A stretch of DNA of 64,000 nucleotides from Halostella pelagica (GTDB taxonomy: Archaea > Halobacteriota > Halobacteria > Halobacteriales > Natronoarchaeaceae), in the NCBI GenBank assembly GCA_005954745.1, contig CP040678.1, forward strand, positions 2,294,001 through 2,358,000, given 5' to 3'. A program made the position numbers and the translations under genes. How positions within the stretch are numbered: position 1 is the first letter of the stretch; each line of letters begins with the position of its first letter. Below are positions 33,846 to 43,391 of the stretch, in pieces. The notes beneath the pieces are model-generated. The model saw nothing but the letters and a program-made list of their open reading frames with translations. It did no database searches and had not been told where the DNA came from.

Positions 33846-36632
33846 TCAGAACGACCCGACTTCGTCCCCGTCGACGTAGCGGTGCTGGTCGTAGCCGAGC
33901 GCGTTCGTTAGCATGGACTGAGCGAAGAACGAGGCCGTGTAGCTCTCCATGCCGAAGGGGTGGAGTTCGGTCTGGTTCGCCGGGGGGAGCATCCCGCTGA
34001 TGAAGTGGATGTCTCCGCTCTTCCGGCCGTCAGTGATCGATCCGGCTGCGACCGGCGGGTCGTCCGGGACGGGCGCGAACACGTTCTGGTGGCAATAGCC
34101 GGCGGCGGTCCCGCCGGCGTCTTCGAGCGCGCCTTCGTCGAGCACCGTCATCGGGGACGCGCCGGTGAAGTCCGCCGGATAGCCGATCGGCGAGGGCTTC
34201 CAGAGCTCCCGCTGAATGTCTCGGGTCCCCTCTAGCAGCGGGTGTCCGAGGTTTTTGTCGGTGAGTTGCGCGACGTACACCTCCTGTTCGGTGATCGCGT
34301 CCGACGAAACCCCGGTGACGAGGTCGTTGTCCATCGCCGCGAGCAACTCGACGCCGGTGTCGGTCAGCACCACGTCTCCGCCGGCGTCGACGAACCGATC
34401 GAGCGCGTCCACATAGGCGTCGTCGTCTCCGCCGTGCGCGTGGACGACGACGACGTTGTCGTACGCTCTCCTGTGGCTGTTGCCACGGAAGAGGGCACCA
34501 TCAGACACATCATCGACGCTGACGGGATCGACCGTCGCGTTCCCGCCGCCGTTGCCGCGACCGCGGCCGTTCGAGCGACCGGATCCGCCGCCGGACCCGT
34601 CGACGATATCGGCGTAGTCCTCGAAGAAGTCGAACGGCGTCGATTCGTACGACCGCTGTTCGTACCCGAGGACCTCCCGCGGGTCCGGTGCTTCGACGCC
34701 CGATCCCTCCGACAGGACCGTATCGACGGAGACCAGAACGGTGTTGTGAGCGGTTCCTTTCAGGTTCTGGAGTTCGATCGTCCACTCGCCGGGAGTCGGG
34801 TCACTGACGAACCACTCGCCCCGCTCGCTCTGGTCCCGTAGCTGGTTGAACCGAGCGACGGTCGCACCGTCGGGGTCGCGCAACGATGCCTTCAGGTGGT
34901 CGGTTTCCGGGTCGAGAGTGAACGAGACGCTGTTCGTCCCCGGGGCGATATCGACTGTCGTCGTCTCCGTACCGCGGGTCACCGTGATCTCATCTCTGGT
35001 GCTGACGGACTCGGTGCCCGCGAAAGAGAGCGACCCGGACGTCCGCGTCAGCGCGTCAGACGTCACGTACGCCGTCCTCGTCCCACCGGTCTCGACCTCA
35101 GCCTCAACGTCCCGGGCCGCGTGGACCGCGAGTTCCCGCAAAACGACCGTGTAAGCGGCCACGTTAATGTCGACCAGTTCCGGAACCGCAGGGTTGACCG
35201 CCGGGAGTTCGTACGCGACGGTCTTCACGTCGAGCCCGCCCATCTCACTGGACTGTGACATCCACCCCATCAGGCTCCCGGTGGTCGAGTAGCCAAGCGT
35301 GGATAGCAAGGTACCGTACTCGAACGGCACCGTCGCGACGTCAGACCCCTCGTCTTCGCCCAGGAACTCGAGGATCGTGTCCCGGCGTTCGTCGAGGAGC
35401 GCACCGACCTCGTCGTCGAACTGTGGTTTGATCTGCCGGTTCAGCTCGTAGATCTCGTGGAGGTGTTCGAGGTCGTACTCGCCGTTGATGACGAAGCCGT
35501 AACAGTAGGTCTCGGGCCAACCCATGTTGTGGAGGTCGGCGCAGTACTCCAGGTTGTCGTAACTCCGGACGTGCTCCGCGATGGCCAGCCCGTCCGGCAT
35601 ATGCTCTTTGACGGCCGGCGGAACGTCGTCGTCGATCCCCGGCTCGTCGTCGACGAGGTTCGCACCGTCCGGCTCCGAGGGGTAGTTGCTCTGGCTGATC
35701 CAGCCGAGCGAGGGATACTGGCGGTTCGTGTCCCCGACGCCCGCGTTCCCCCGGGTGTTCTCTCCGAGGTAGTCCTCGATAGAGTCGTCTGCCGTCCGCG
35801 TGAACTGTGGCTCACCGAGCCGCCAGCCGTCGGGGTTCGGCAACAGGAAGACGAGTGCGACGTCGTCCAGTACCGCTTCGACCTCCGGTTGTTCGCCGGC
35901 CAGGAGCCCCTCGATGAACCGCAGGCCCCCCTCGACACCCGCGCGTTCGTTCCCGTGGATCGACAGCACGGACATCGCCTTCGTCTTCTCCCGGAAGCTA
36001 TCCTCGTCCCCGACGTCGTTCGTGACCTCCGCGACCAGAACATCGTCGCCGTCGCCGTCGTCGAGGAACTGGTCGTAGAACCCCGGCGACTCGCCGATCG
36101 AGTAGACGTCCATCCGGTCGCTGTGACGGCCCCCGAGGTGATGCAGTCCGGCGACGGCTTCCTCGTAGCCGATGTGGTCGACGCTCTCGATGGCGTCGGG
36201 GAAGACGTCGCCGTCCGGATACCCGTCGAGCCGCCAGAACGGGTTTGCCCCGTGAGTGAACTCCAGAGCGGTTACGGCATCGACATCGAGGACCGTCTTC
36301 ACCTCTGAGGGCGTCAGCTCTGCGTAGGCCGCCGTCTCGGGATCAGTCGTCGTTCGGATTTCGATCCCTGCCGACTCGAGTTCCGCGAATCCGCTCTCGT
36401 CGTCGAGGCGAACGAGCGTCGACACGGCGTAGTCGTCGGGCGTGTGATCGACGACGAACTCGTAGAGGTCAGTCGTCTTCGGGGACGACAGCTGGCCCGC
36501 GGCCGTGCCAGGCAGTGCGATCGCGCCGCCGGTTATCGCGACGAGCCGACCGAACTCTCGTCGTGATACCGGACTGTTAGCAAAACGGCTTTGTTCGTCG
36601 GTGTGAGTACTCTCTGACGGTTTCTTTTCCAT
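33846..36632 (-). CDS. Secreted M14-family zinc carboxypeptidase
   Basis: 928 aa. Tat signal SRREFGRLVAITGG (24-37). Zinc site: HGNERAG with His226 and Glu229, third ligand His368 in ADLHNMGW, and catalytic Glu475 in AYELPAV. After the catalytic domain (about 150-500) come beta-sandwich regions, a Gly/Arg-rich linker around 690-710, and a C-terminal domain with a DVVLTDTGVELLAA motif resembling a type 1 glutamine-amidotransferase-like fold. Exported enzyme likely trims peptides outside the cell. Much longer than typical M14 enzymes. Upstream region is very AT-rich. Confidence 0.88.
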   Translation of the reverse strand: MEKKPSESTHTDEQSRFANSPVSRREFGRLVAITGGAIALPGTAAGQLSSPKTTDLYEFVVDHTPDDYAVSTLVRLDDESGFAELESAGIEIRTTTDPETAAYAELTPSEVKTVLDVDAVTALEFTHGANPFWRLDGYPDGDVFPDAIESVDHIGYEEAVAGLHHLGGRHSDRMDVYSIGESPGFYDQFLDDGDGDDVLVAEVTNDVGDEDSFREKTKAMSVLSIHGNERAGVEGGLRFIEGLLAGEQPEVEAVLDDVALVFLLPNPDGWRLGEPQFTRTADDSIEDYLGENTRGNAGVGDTNRQYPSLGWISQSNYPSEPDGANLVDDEPGIDDDVPPAVKEHMPDGLAIAEHVRSYDNLEYCADLHNMGWPETYCYGFVINGEYDLEHLHEIYELNRQIKPQFDDEVGALLDERRDTILEFLGEDEGSDVATVPFEYGTLLSTLGYSTTGSLMGWMSQSSEMGGLDVKTVAYELPAVNPAVPELVDINVAAYTVVLRELAVHAARDVEAEVETGGTRTAYVTSDALTRTSGSLSFAGTESVSTRDEITVTRGTETTTVDIAPGTNSVSFTLDPETDHLKASLRDPDGATVARFNQLRDQSERGEWFVSDPTPGEWTIELQNLKGTAHNTVLVSVDTVLSEGSGVEAPDPREVLGYEQRSYESTPFDFFEDYADIVDGSGGGSGRSNGRGRGNGGGNATVDPVSVDDVSDGALFRGNSHRRAYDNVVVVHAHGGDDDAYVDALDRFVDAGGDVVLTDTGVELLAAMDNDLVTGVSSDAITEQEVYVAQLTDKNLGHPLLEGTRDIQRELWKPSPIGYPADFTGASPMTVLDEGALEDAGGTAAGYCHQNVFAPVPDDPPVAAGSITDGRKSGDIHFISGMLPPANQTELHPFGMESYTASFFAQSMLTNALGYDQHRYVDGDEVGSF

Positions 36633-36977
36633 GGTGGAATCCGATAGAAGTGTCGAAATATCGCCCCTTCGTTATACGCTGTATAATATATCTTATAATT
36701 TCTGCATCCGTGTAAACGGAATAATCGGGCGTTTATACGGGATATAACCGCTTCTGTCGCAGTTTTCCGAGCAGATAGTTCGCAGTAGCCGTCAGATGGC
36801 CATCGGTTACGATGCGGCTACGTTGCACGCCGGCGGAGAGGACTCCGAACGGCGGGAAGGGCAGGCTCCTCTCATCTGCGCTCGCTTCGCTCGCGCAGAT
36901 CCGACGGGTACGTCACCGGGTCCGGCGACGTGGCAATACGCGTCGCTCACACGAGGTTCGCAACGATAGTAGAACCA
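36633..36977. other. Intergenic region upstream of the M14 gene
   Basis: 345 bp with no convincing gene. 36655-36760 is AT-rich (several TATA-like runs such as TATAATATATCTTATAA) and probably holds the M14 promoter. 36874-36900 is an inverted repeat, ATCTGCG...CGCAGAT, around CTCGCTTCGCTCG, a motif type common between haloarchaeal genes. Confidence 0.5.
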
Positions 36978-37129
36978 TGCCCGGGGAGGGCTCCGAACCC
37001 TCGATCTCCGCATGTCCCAGGTTCGAGGCTCGGCGGGCCTCAGGGACACGGAGGCTTCCTAGGCGAGATACCGCACCGAATCTCTGAACCCTATGAGTGC
37101 GGCGCTATGTCCAGCTAAGCCACCCGGGC
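36978..37129 (-). tRNA. Elongator tRNA-Met (CAT) with intron
   Basis: On the minus strand, acceptor GCCCGGG pairs with CCCGGGC before discriminator A; anticodon stem CCGCA/TGCGG encloses CTCATA plus A; T arm GAGGG-TTCGGAG-CCCTC. A 78-bp intron (37014-37091) interrupts the anticodon loop after position 37, the canonical archaeal place. No CCA encoded. A long intron in elongator tRNA-Met is known from Haloferax volcanii. Confidence 0.93.
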
Positions 37130-37234
37130 TCATTCTCCGATAGTTGACTGGTAGTCTTTAAACTTCTCATATCCGGCAACGGAACGCGGCCGACGGCCCT
37201 CGGTTTTAAGACACATCCAGCGAACACTGTTTGC

Positions 37235-38251
37235 ATGGACGTTCCCGGAATCGTGGAGTCTTCCCTCGGCGACGAAAACGTCGCCGCCCGGGTATCGATC
37301 GGCGGCGAGGACGAACTGTTCGTCACGCCGACGCGGACGCTGATCTATCGAGCGGACGGGCTCCTGAGCGACGAAACGGTCAACGAATACCCCCACGACG
37401 CCGAGCGACTGACGCTCTCGGAGGGCCGACGCAAGACGAAGGTCCAACTGGAGTATCCGATCGACGGCGTACGCGAGTTCTCGCTGTCGTCGTCGGAAGC
37501 CGACAAGGCGCTCCATCCGGTGCTTGCGGGGATGTTGAACGCGAGCGGCGTCACCGACCCCGGCGAGTCGGTGAATCAGACGTTCCGGTTCAGCGAACTC
37601 ACACTCGTGATCACGAGCGAGCGTCTCGTCAAACACGTCGGCGAGGTCGTGTGGGACGACGAGTACGAGGAGTACCACTTCGACGACGTTACCGGGCTGG
37701 ATTTCGAGGAGGGCAGCGTCGCCACCCAGATCGTACTGGAAGTGAACGGTCGTCCCCAGCGCATCAAGACGCCGAACAACGAGATCGGCGAGGTCAGACA
37801 GCGCCTGACGCAGGCGCTGTGTACGTACTACGACGTCTCCAACGAGTCAGAACTCGCCGAAGCCCTCGCCTCTGTCGAGGACGACGACGAGCCCGCCGAG
37901 ACCGGCGGCATGGGCTTCGGCGAGGGCGTCGACCCGCTCAACGCCGACCCGGAACCGATTGAGGGACGCGACGGAAGCGCCGAGTCCGCGTCGGAACCCG
38001 CCGACGCCGACGGCAACGAGACGCGCGTCGGGACGGTAGAGTCCCAGAGCGACGGCGAACACGACGCGGGGAGCGACGAGGGATTCGACGAAGCCGGCTT
38101 CGAACCGGCGACCGCCGACACCGAAGCGGACGACGACGTAGCCGAGGAGATCGCCGACCTTCGGGACGTAGTCGAACAGCAGAACGAACTGCTGAAGCGC
38201 CAGCAGGAGACGATAGAGCAACTGATCGACGAACTTCGCCGCGGTCGGTGA
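37235..38251 (+). CDS. Haloarchaeal DUF7115-like protein
   Basis: 338 aa. Residues 1-205 form a beta-rich globular part containing two PH-like segments (ELFVTPTRTLIYRADGLLSD; TLVITSERLVKHVGE), then an acidic disordered stretch (210-300) and a C-terminal coiled coil (LRDVVEQQNELLKRQQETIE). No signal peptide. I know the pattern as a haloarchaeal domain of unknown function (DUF7115). The coiled coil suggests oligomerisation; function otherwise unknown. Confidence 0.75.
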   Translation: MDVPGIVESSLGDENVAARVSIGGEDELFVTPTRTLIYRADGLLSDETVNEYPHDAERLTLSEGRRKTKVQLEYPIDGVREFSLSSSEADKALHPVLAGMLNASGVTDPGESVNQTFRFSELTLVITSERLVKHVGEVVWDDEYEEYHFDDVTGLDFEEGSVATQIVLEVNGRPQRIKTPNNEIGEVRQRLTQALCTYYDVSNESELAEALASVEDDDEPAETGGMGFGEGVDPLNADPEPIEGRDGSAESASEPADADGNETRVGTVESQSDGEHDAGSDEGFDEAGFEPATADTEADDDVAEEIADLRDVVEQQNELLKRQQETIEQLIDELRRGR

Positions 38252-38279
38252 TCCGGCGGCTGTAGCCGTCACGCTGAAG

Positions 38280-38633
38280 CTACTCCCGTCCGGTCACCTT
38301 CCGGATGCAGGAACTTCCGAAGGGGCCGACTTCGCCGGACTCGAACTTGATGAAGTGACCCGTCGACAGCCCAGCGCCGCAGCGCTCACACGTGAACTCC
38401 CCCTCCTTCTGAACGACCTGCCGCTCGTACCGAACGAAAACGCCCCCGGACGGGCGGATGATACCGTCCTCTCGCTCGATGACGCCGCGTTTCTCCGCTT
38501 CGTCGAGGATGGTCCGCGTGAGCGTGGGGTTGGTCGTTATCGTCTCGATCCGGTCGACGGCCTCGGCTACCGATAGCTCCTCGTGTTCCAGGTTCCGCAG
38601 GAGTTCGACGCCGAGTTCGACCGCGTCGTCCAT
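38280..38633 (-). CDS. DUF5830-family zinc-containing protein
   Basis: 117 aa. Helical N-terminal part with a winged-helix-like pattern (LSVAEAVDRIETITTNPTLT, RTILDEAEKRGVIEREDGII) and a C-terminal CERCGAGLSTGHF with a later SSC, suggesting a zinc site. Haloarchaeal family annotated DUF5830. Possibly a nucleic-acid-binding protein; no partner evident. Confidence 0.78.
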   Translation of the reverse strand: MDDAVELGVELLRNLEHEELSVAEAVDRIETITTNPTLTRTILDEAEKRGVIEREDGIIRPSGGVFVRYERQVVQKEGEFTCERCGAGLSTGHFIKFESGEVGPFGSSCIRKVTGRE

Positions 38634-38716
38634 CTCCCCGAGAGTCGCTCGCCGACCGGATTAAAACTTGCGCGGCGACCACAAGGCGTTCAAGGGACGA
38701 CGACGAACTCCGGTCG

Positions 38717-39373
38717 ATGCGTTCGCTCGACCGACGTACCGTCGCCGGATTCGTCCTCCTCGGCACGGTGGTCGCCGCCGGACTCTTCTCGTCGCCCGAA
38801 GCGACCCTGCGGGCGGCGTCGCGGGCGGCGGCGGACCCGTTTCTGTTCGCCGTCGTCCTCGTCTGTCTCTATCTCGCGCGCCCGTTCGTCGCGTGGCCGA
38901 CGACGGCCGTCGCGATCGTCGTCGGGTACGGATACGGAATCGCTCTCGGCGTCCCCGTCGCCCTCGCCGGCGCCGTCCTCACGTCGATGCCACCGTTTCT
39001 GGGCGTGCGCCGGTTCGCCGGTGACGCCGGGTTCTGGGGACGCCTCGGCGACGCCGGCGACCGGTTTTTCGATTCGGCAGGGCACGTGCGCGGCGTCACC
39101 GTCGCTCGACTACTCCCCGTTCCGGCCGACGCGGTCACCTGCGCCGCTGCGGCAAGCGGCGTCTCGCTTCCCGCGTTCGCGGTGGGGACCGTTCTCGGCG
39201 AACTCCCGTGGACCGTCGCCGCCGTCGCCGTCGGGAGTTCGGCCGAACGCGTCGCGACGCAGGGCCTCGGCGAGGTGGGATTCCCGGTCGTCGTCGCCGC
39301 AGTCGCGGCCGCGGGGCTACTGCTCGCCGGGCCGGCGTACCAGTATTTCGGCGAGTCTGATATAGCGGTGTGA
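38717..39373 (+). CDS. TVP38/TMEM64 (VTT-domain) membrane protein
   Basis: 218 aa with about five membrane helices. The VTT core is seen in YLARPFVAWPTTAVAIVVGY, VARLLPVPADAVTCAAAASG and LGELPWTVAAVAVGSSA. The family includes DedA-related lipid scramblase or transport proteins; the haloarchaeal role is unknown. Confidence 0.85.
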   Translation: MRSLDRRTVAGFVLLGTVVAAGLFSSPEATLRAASRAAADPFLFAVVLVCLYLARPFVAWPTTAVAIVVGYGYGIALGVPVALAGAVLTSMPPFLGVRRFAGDAGFWGRLGDAGDRFFDSAGHVRGVTVARLLPVPADAVTCAAAASGVSLPAFAVGTVLGELPWTVAAVAVGSSAERVATQGLGEVGFPVVVAAVAAAGLLLAGPAYQYFGESDIAV

Positions 39374-39405
39374 GTCGCGTCCGCACGACCTGTGCTCCGA
39401 CGCGA

Positions 39406-39585
39406 TCAGAGGTCGACCTGACAGCGGGCACCCGTTACTAACCCCTCGTCGTCGATGTGGGCTGACAGACAGGCGTAATTGCAGAACTGCCCCGCCGGTT
39501 CGCGGTCGTCACCTGTGCCCTCTTCGACGAAGACGGGGTCGTGATCGTACACGTCGCTCCCACAGTACGTGCAGTCGTTGCTCAT
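39406..39585 (-). CDS. 59-aa zinc-finger protein
   Basis: Starts MSNDCTYCGSDVYDHDPVFV and has CNYACLSAHIDDEGL and a terminal CQVDL; CxxC plus CxxxC/H ligands suggest one zinc site of the TRASH/MYM type. The start at 39585 is set by the acidic N-terminus; longer versions run into AT-rich sequence. Likely a small regulator or metal-binding protein; function unknown. Confidence 0.72.
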   Translation of the reverse strand: MSNDCTYCGSDVYDHDPVFVEEGTGDDREPAGQFCNYACLSAHIDDEGLVTGARCQVDL

Positions 39586-39729
39586 ACGGGTGCGTAGAGA
39601 TCCGGGCACTCCAACGTTACCAATAGTTGCTAGCGCGGTTTCTTTATCCAGACGAGTGTGTGAAACTGAAACGACCAGATTGGTACGTGCAGACAGGACG
39701 TTAATCAGATAAGCACTCAATATGTAATT

Positions 39730-39900
39730 ATGGCGAGTAAACAAACCAAGACACTCATTGGTCTGGCAATGATTGTTCTTGGTCTCATACAGGTATGGTC
39801 CTATGCTGTGAATGGCGATTGGATATTCTCGTTTCTGGGTCTTATCTACGCTGCTCTTGGAGTAGCATTTCTTTGGACTGAGGTGTACTCTACTTCATAG
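39730..39900 (+). CDS. 56-aa low-GC membrane protein
   Basis: Translates as MASKQTKTLIGLAMIVLGLI followed by QVWSYAVNGDWIFSFLGLIY and AALGVAFLWTEVYSTS: two membrane helices with a short loop. The gene and its surroundings (39600-39960) are far more AT-rich than the genome, with codons such as TTT, ATT and GGA rarely used elsewhere, so recent arrival is likely. No family recognised. Confidence 0.6.
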   Translation: MASKQTKTLIGLAMIVLGLIQVWSYAVNGDWIFSFLGLIYAALGVAFLWTEVYSTS

Positions 39901-40012
39901 TAGGCAGATGTACTGAATAGTCGTTTCACCACTACTGTTGAATAAAGAAACCGTATTAGAAACTACTGTTACTCGCTCGTGTTCCCGCCGCGCGATAGCG
40001 CCGGAGAGTGAT

Positions 40013-40147
40013 CTACACCCAGAAATTGTCGCTACAGTCCATCACGACGCCGTGTTGCGGACAGACGTACTTGCAGTGCCGGCGGTACATCGGCGTCTCG
40101 CACATCGGGCAGGGTCGCCCGCCGTCGCCGCTGGCGTCGTCGTCCAT
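40013..40147 (-). CDS. 44-aa HVO_2523-like zinc-finger protein
   Basis: MDDDASGDGGRPCPMCETPM then YRRHCKYVCPQHGVVMDCSD and NFWV. CPMC, H-C, CPQH and a final Cys form one or two zinc sites. I know this micro-protein from Haloferax as the HVO_2523 type. It ends just downstream of nrdJ's 3' end region and runs the same way as nrdJ, which is upstream of it by position on the minus strand (66-base-scale gap of 88 bp). Confidence 0.75.
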   Translation of the reverse strand: MDDDASGDGGRPCPMCETPMYRRHCKYVCPQHGVVMDCSDNFWV

Positions 40148-40235
40148 CGCGTACAGGTTCGGGGCGGACGGTGCTAAACGCTTCGGGCGAGGGACAGAGA
40201 GAAACGGAAAAGAACCGCAGGTAAGCCGCGCTATC

Positions 40236-43200
40236 TCAGCATTCGCTCCAGCCGCAGGACTCGCATGTCTTGCAGCCTTCGGAGTAGTAGAGACTCATCG
40301 AACCGCAGTCCGGACACTCCGGGCTCTCGCCGGCGTCGATGATATCCTGCTGGTCGGTGTCGCCGGCGTCGGCGTGCGGACCGCTTGACTGCTCTCTCGT
40401 CTCGCCGGACCCGACCTGTGTTCCGGAGTCCATCGACTCCAGTCCGCCGTCCGGTTCCGGCTCGGCGGGGCTCTCGCCCTCGTCTATCTCGGTGAGGTTC
40501 TTCTGCTGCGGGTAGGCCTTCTCGATCTCGCCGTCGAGGTAGCGACGCAGGCCGGTGCCGATGGCGTCCGGGATGGACTGGATCTGCTCGCCCTTGTCCC
40601 ACGCCACCTTCGGCGACCGGATCCCCTGGAGGTCGTCGGCGATCTCGTACGGGTCGACGCCCGAGCGCAGGGCGAAGCTGATGATCTTCGCCAGCGCCTC
40701 GGTGAATGAGGCGGTGAAACCGCCGGAGTTGCCGATGTTAGCGAACAGTTCGAACGGTTCGCCGTTCTCGTCCTCGTTGATGTTGACGTACAGTTTCCCG
40801 TAGCCGGTGTCGATGCGCTGGGTGACGCCGTGGAGCACGTCGGGGCGCGGGCGCTCCTTGGCGTAGGCGTCGCCGGTCCCGTCGGCTCCCGAGAGGATCT
40901 CGTCGACCTCCTCGTCCAGTGCGGCGCGGACGTCCTCGTTGTCGAGGAACGCGTCGACGCCGCCGAAGACCTCGTTGATCTGCTCGACGAGGGCCTCCGC
41001 GGCCTCGCTCTCGTCGGCGAACTCCTTGTTCTCGGCGCGGGTCGTCAGCACCTGCTTCGAGCGGGTGCCGTCGCGGTAGACGGTGACTCCCTTGCCGCCG
41101 TTCTGGTAGATGTAGCGGTACACCTCGTCCATGTCCGCCTTCGAGGCGTCGTTCGGGAAGTTACAGGTCTTCGAGATGGCGGAGTCGACGCCCTCCTGGC
41201 AGGCGCACTGGACCGCTGCGTGGTCCTTGCCGGCGAGGTCCGAGGTGACGACGAACAGTTCGCCGATGGGGTCCGGAACCGTCTCCAGCCCTTCGACGCC
41301 GTCGAACTCGTTTGCGGCCATCTGCTCCTGGGCTTCCTTTTTCACCGCGTCGACGTCGAGGTCGTTGTCCTCCAGTACGCGGAGGAAGTAGTCGTCGAAC
41401 TCGACGAGCATCTCGTCGCCCTGAACGTCGTCGGAGACGTTCTTGTAGTAGGCGACGTTGTAGATGGGCTCGCAGCCGCCCGTCGTGTTGCCGACCATCG
41501 ACGTGGTACCGGTCGGCGCGATGGTCGTCGTGTTGTGGTTGCGGATGGCGAAGCCGTCCGCCCACTCGTCGGCGTCGAGGCCGGTCTGCTTCTCGAACCA
41601 CTCGGCGTACTCGGTGGGGTTCGCGTACTTCGATTTGTCCCACTCGTCGAACGTGCCGCGCTCCTCAGCGAGTTCGTGGGAGGCCCACTTCGAGCCGTGG
41701 TTGATGTGGCGCATTACCTGCCGGGCGACCTCGTTGCCCTCGTCGCTGCCGTACTTGATGCCGAGCTGGATGTACAGCTGTGCGAGGCCCATGACGCCGA
41801 GGCCGATCTTCCGCATCTCGCGGACTTTCTGCTCGATGTCGTCGACCGGGAAGTCCGACATGGTGACGACGTTTTCGAGGAACCGCGTCCCCATCTCGAT
41901 GCGGCGGTCGAGTTCCTCGACGTCGATGGCGTCTTCGAGGAAGTCGTCGACGGCCGCCGAAAGCGAGTCGTACTCGTCGGCGTGGTCGTCGTACCAGACG
42001 CGCCAGTCCGGCGCGTGGTCGTCCGCGAGCGTCGAGAGGTTGATGTGGCCGAGGTTACAGGCTTCGTACTCTTCGAGCGGCTGCTCGCCGCAGGGGTTCG
42101 TCGCGAGGATGCGGTGGTCGGGGTGTTCCTCCACGTCGAAGGAATGCTCCTTGTTCACCCGCTCCAGATAGATGACGCCGGGTTCGCCGTTCTCGTGCGC
42201 GCCCTCGACGATGTCCTCCCAGACGACCTCCGCGGGCATCGACAGTTCCTCGCCGACATCGACGTAGTCGCCGAGGTCGAACATCTCGTACAGCTCTTTC
42301 GTCTCCTCGGTGGCGATGTGTGGTTCGCCCGTGCGCGGGTTGGTGAACGTGAACTCCTCGCCGGCTTCCAGTGCCTCCATGAAGTCGTCGGTGACGCCGA
42401 CGGAGATGTTGAAATTAGAGAGATGTCCCTCGGCGGCGTTGCGGAGGTGTTTGGGGACTTTGCCGTCGTCGGTGATGAGTTCCCGGGCTTCCGCCAGCGC
42501 GTCCTTGAACGAGTTGTGGGTGTAGTCGTCGGGGTCGTTCAGTCGGAGCGAGTGCGCCAGCGAGACGTCCTTGTTCTTGGCGTGAATGAACTGAATGACG
42601 TCCGGATGCGAGATGCGCATCACGCCCATCTGCGCGCCGCGGCGGGCCCCACCCTGGGCGATGGTTTCGCACATCTGGTCGTAGGTGCGCATGAACGTGA
42701 TCGGCCCGGACGCGATGCCGCCGGTCGATCCCACGGCGTCGCCGTAGGGGCGCAGACGCCAGAACGCGTAGCCCATGCCGCCGCCGCTCTGGAACACCTG
42801 CGCGGCCTCCTTGGCGGTCTGGTGGATGTCGTCGATGTCGTCCTCGGGGCTGTCGACGAAACAGGCCGAGAGCTGCTGGAGTTCGTCGCCGGCGTTCATC
42901 AGCGTCGGCGAGTTCGGCATGAAGTCGAGGTTCTCCATCATTCCCTGGAACTCGTCGGCGACTTCCTCGACGTGGTCGCGAACGTCGTCGGGGAGTTCCG
43001 GGACGATAGTCTCGTAGGAGAACTTGTTGACGTTGTAGACAGAGAGCGTCGTCTCCGCGTCGTCAGTCGCGGTGGTACCCGCACCGAACACTTCCTCGGC
43101 GAGTTCGTCTCGCCGGGGGTGATCGGGCTTCAACTGGTCGGGGGTGACGGTGATAGTCTCGCCCTGTTTCTCCGCCTCGTAGACGGCCTCGGCGAGCGCG

Positions 43201-43391
43201 ATGTTTTCGCCGACGCGTTCGAACAGGTCCTCCTGTTGCTCGATGAGTTCGCCGTCGGCGTCTTTCCGGAGGTAGCGGGCGGGGAGGATGTTGTGGTAGG
43301 CGTTGCCCGTCAGGCGTTCTTCGAGAGTGTCGCCCTCGGTCCGTTTGATCGGGAGCGTCACTTCGTCGGCCGAGAGGTCCGCACCACTCAT
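40236..43391 (-). CDS. nrdJ: Adenosylcobalamin-dependent (class II) ribonucleotide reductase
   Basis: 1051 aa. Reduces ribonucleotides with B12 as radical source. Seen: SPTLMNAGDELQQLSACFV (active-site Cys), QSGGGMGYAFWRLRP, the radical-site motif NPCGEQPLEEYEACNLGHIN, TGTTSMVGNTTGGCEP near the second nucleotide loop, and a C-terminal zinc-ribbon tail with CPDC and CESCGWSEC that can regenerate the active-site disulfide. N-terminal extension replaces an ATP-cone. No intein interrupts the usual insertion sites. A 470-bp region precedes it. Confidence 0.96.
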   Translation of the reverse strand: MSGADLSADEVTLPIKRTEGDTLEERLTGNAYHNILPARYLRKDADGELIEQQEDLFERVGENIALAEAVYEAEKQGETITVTPDQLKPDHPRRDELAEEVFGAGTTATDDAETTLSVYNVNKFSYETIVPELPDDVRDHVEEVADEFQGMMENLDFMPNSPTLMNAGDELQQLSACFVDSPEDDIDDIHQTAKEAAQVFQSGGGMGYAFWRLRPYGDAVGSTGGIASGPITFMRTYDQMCETIAQGGARRGAQMGVMRISHPDVIQFIHAKNKDVSLAHSLRLNDPDDYTHNSFKDALAEARELITDDGKVPKHLRNAAEGHLSNFNISVGVTDDFMEALEAGEEFTFTNPRTGEPHIATEETKELYEMFDLGDYVDVGEELSMPAEVVWEDIVEGAHENGEPGVIYLERVNKEHSFDVEEHPDHRILATNPCGEQPLEEYEACNLGHINLSTLADDHAPDWRVWYDDHADEYDSLSAAVDDFLEDAIDVEELDRRIEMGTRFLENVVTMSDFPVDDIEQKVREMRKIGLGVMGLAQLYIQLGIKYGSDEGNEVARQVMRHINHGSKWASHELAEERGTFDEWDKSKYANPTEYAEWFEKQTGLDADEWADGFAIRNHNTTTIAPTGTTSMVGNTTGGCEPIYNVAYYKNVSDDVQGDEMLVEFDDYFLRVLEDNDLDVDAVKKEAQEQMAANEFDGVEGLETVPDPIGELFVVTSDLAGKDHAAVQCACQEGVDSAISKTCNFPNDASKADMDEVYRYIYQNGGKGVTVYRDGTRSKQVLTTRAENKEFADESEAAEALVEQINEVFGGVDAFLDNEDVRAALDEEVDEILSGADGTGDAYAKERPRPDVLHGVTQRIDTGYGKLYVNINEDENGEPFELFANIGNSGGFTASFTEALAKIISFALRSGVDPYEIADDLQGIRSPKVAWDKGEQIQSIPDAIGTGLRRYLDGEIEKAYPQQKNLTEIDEGESPAEPEPDGGLESMDSGTQVGSGETREQSSGPHADAGDTDQQDIIDAGESPECPDCGSMSLYYSEGCKTCESCGWSEC

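Noticed and set aside
40236-43391. Intein in NrdJ
   Set aside because: The conserved active-site blocks are uninterrupted and total length is normal for the intein-free protein.
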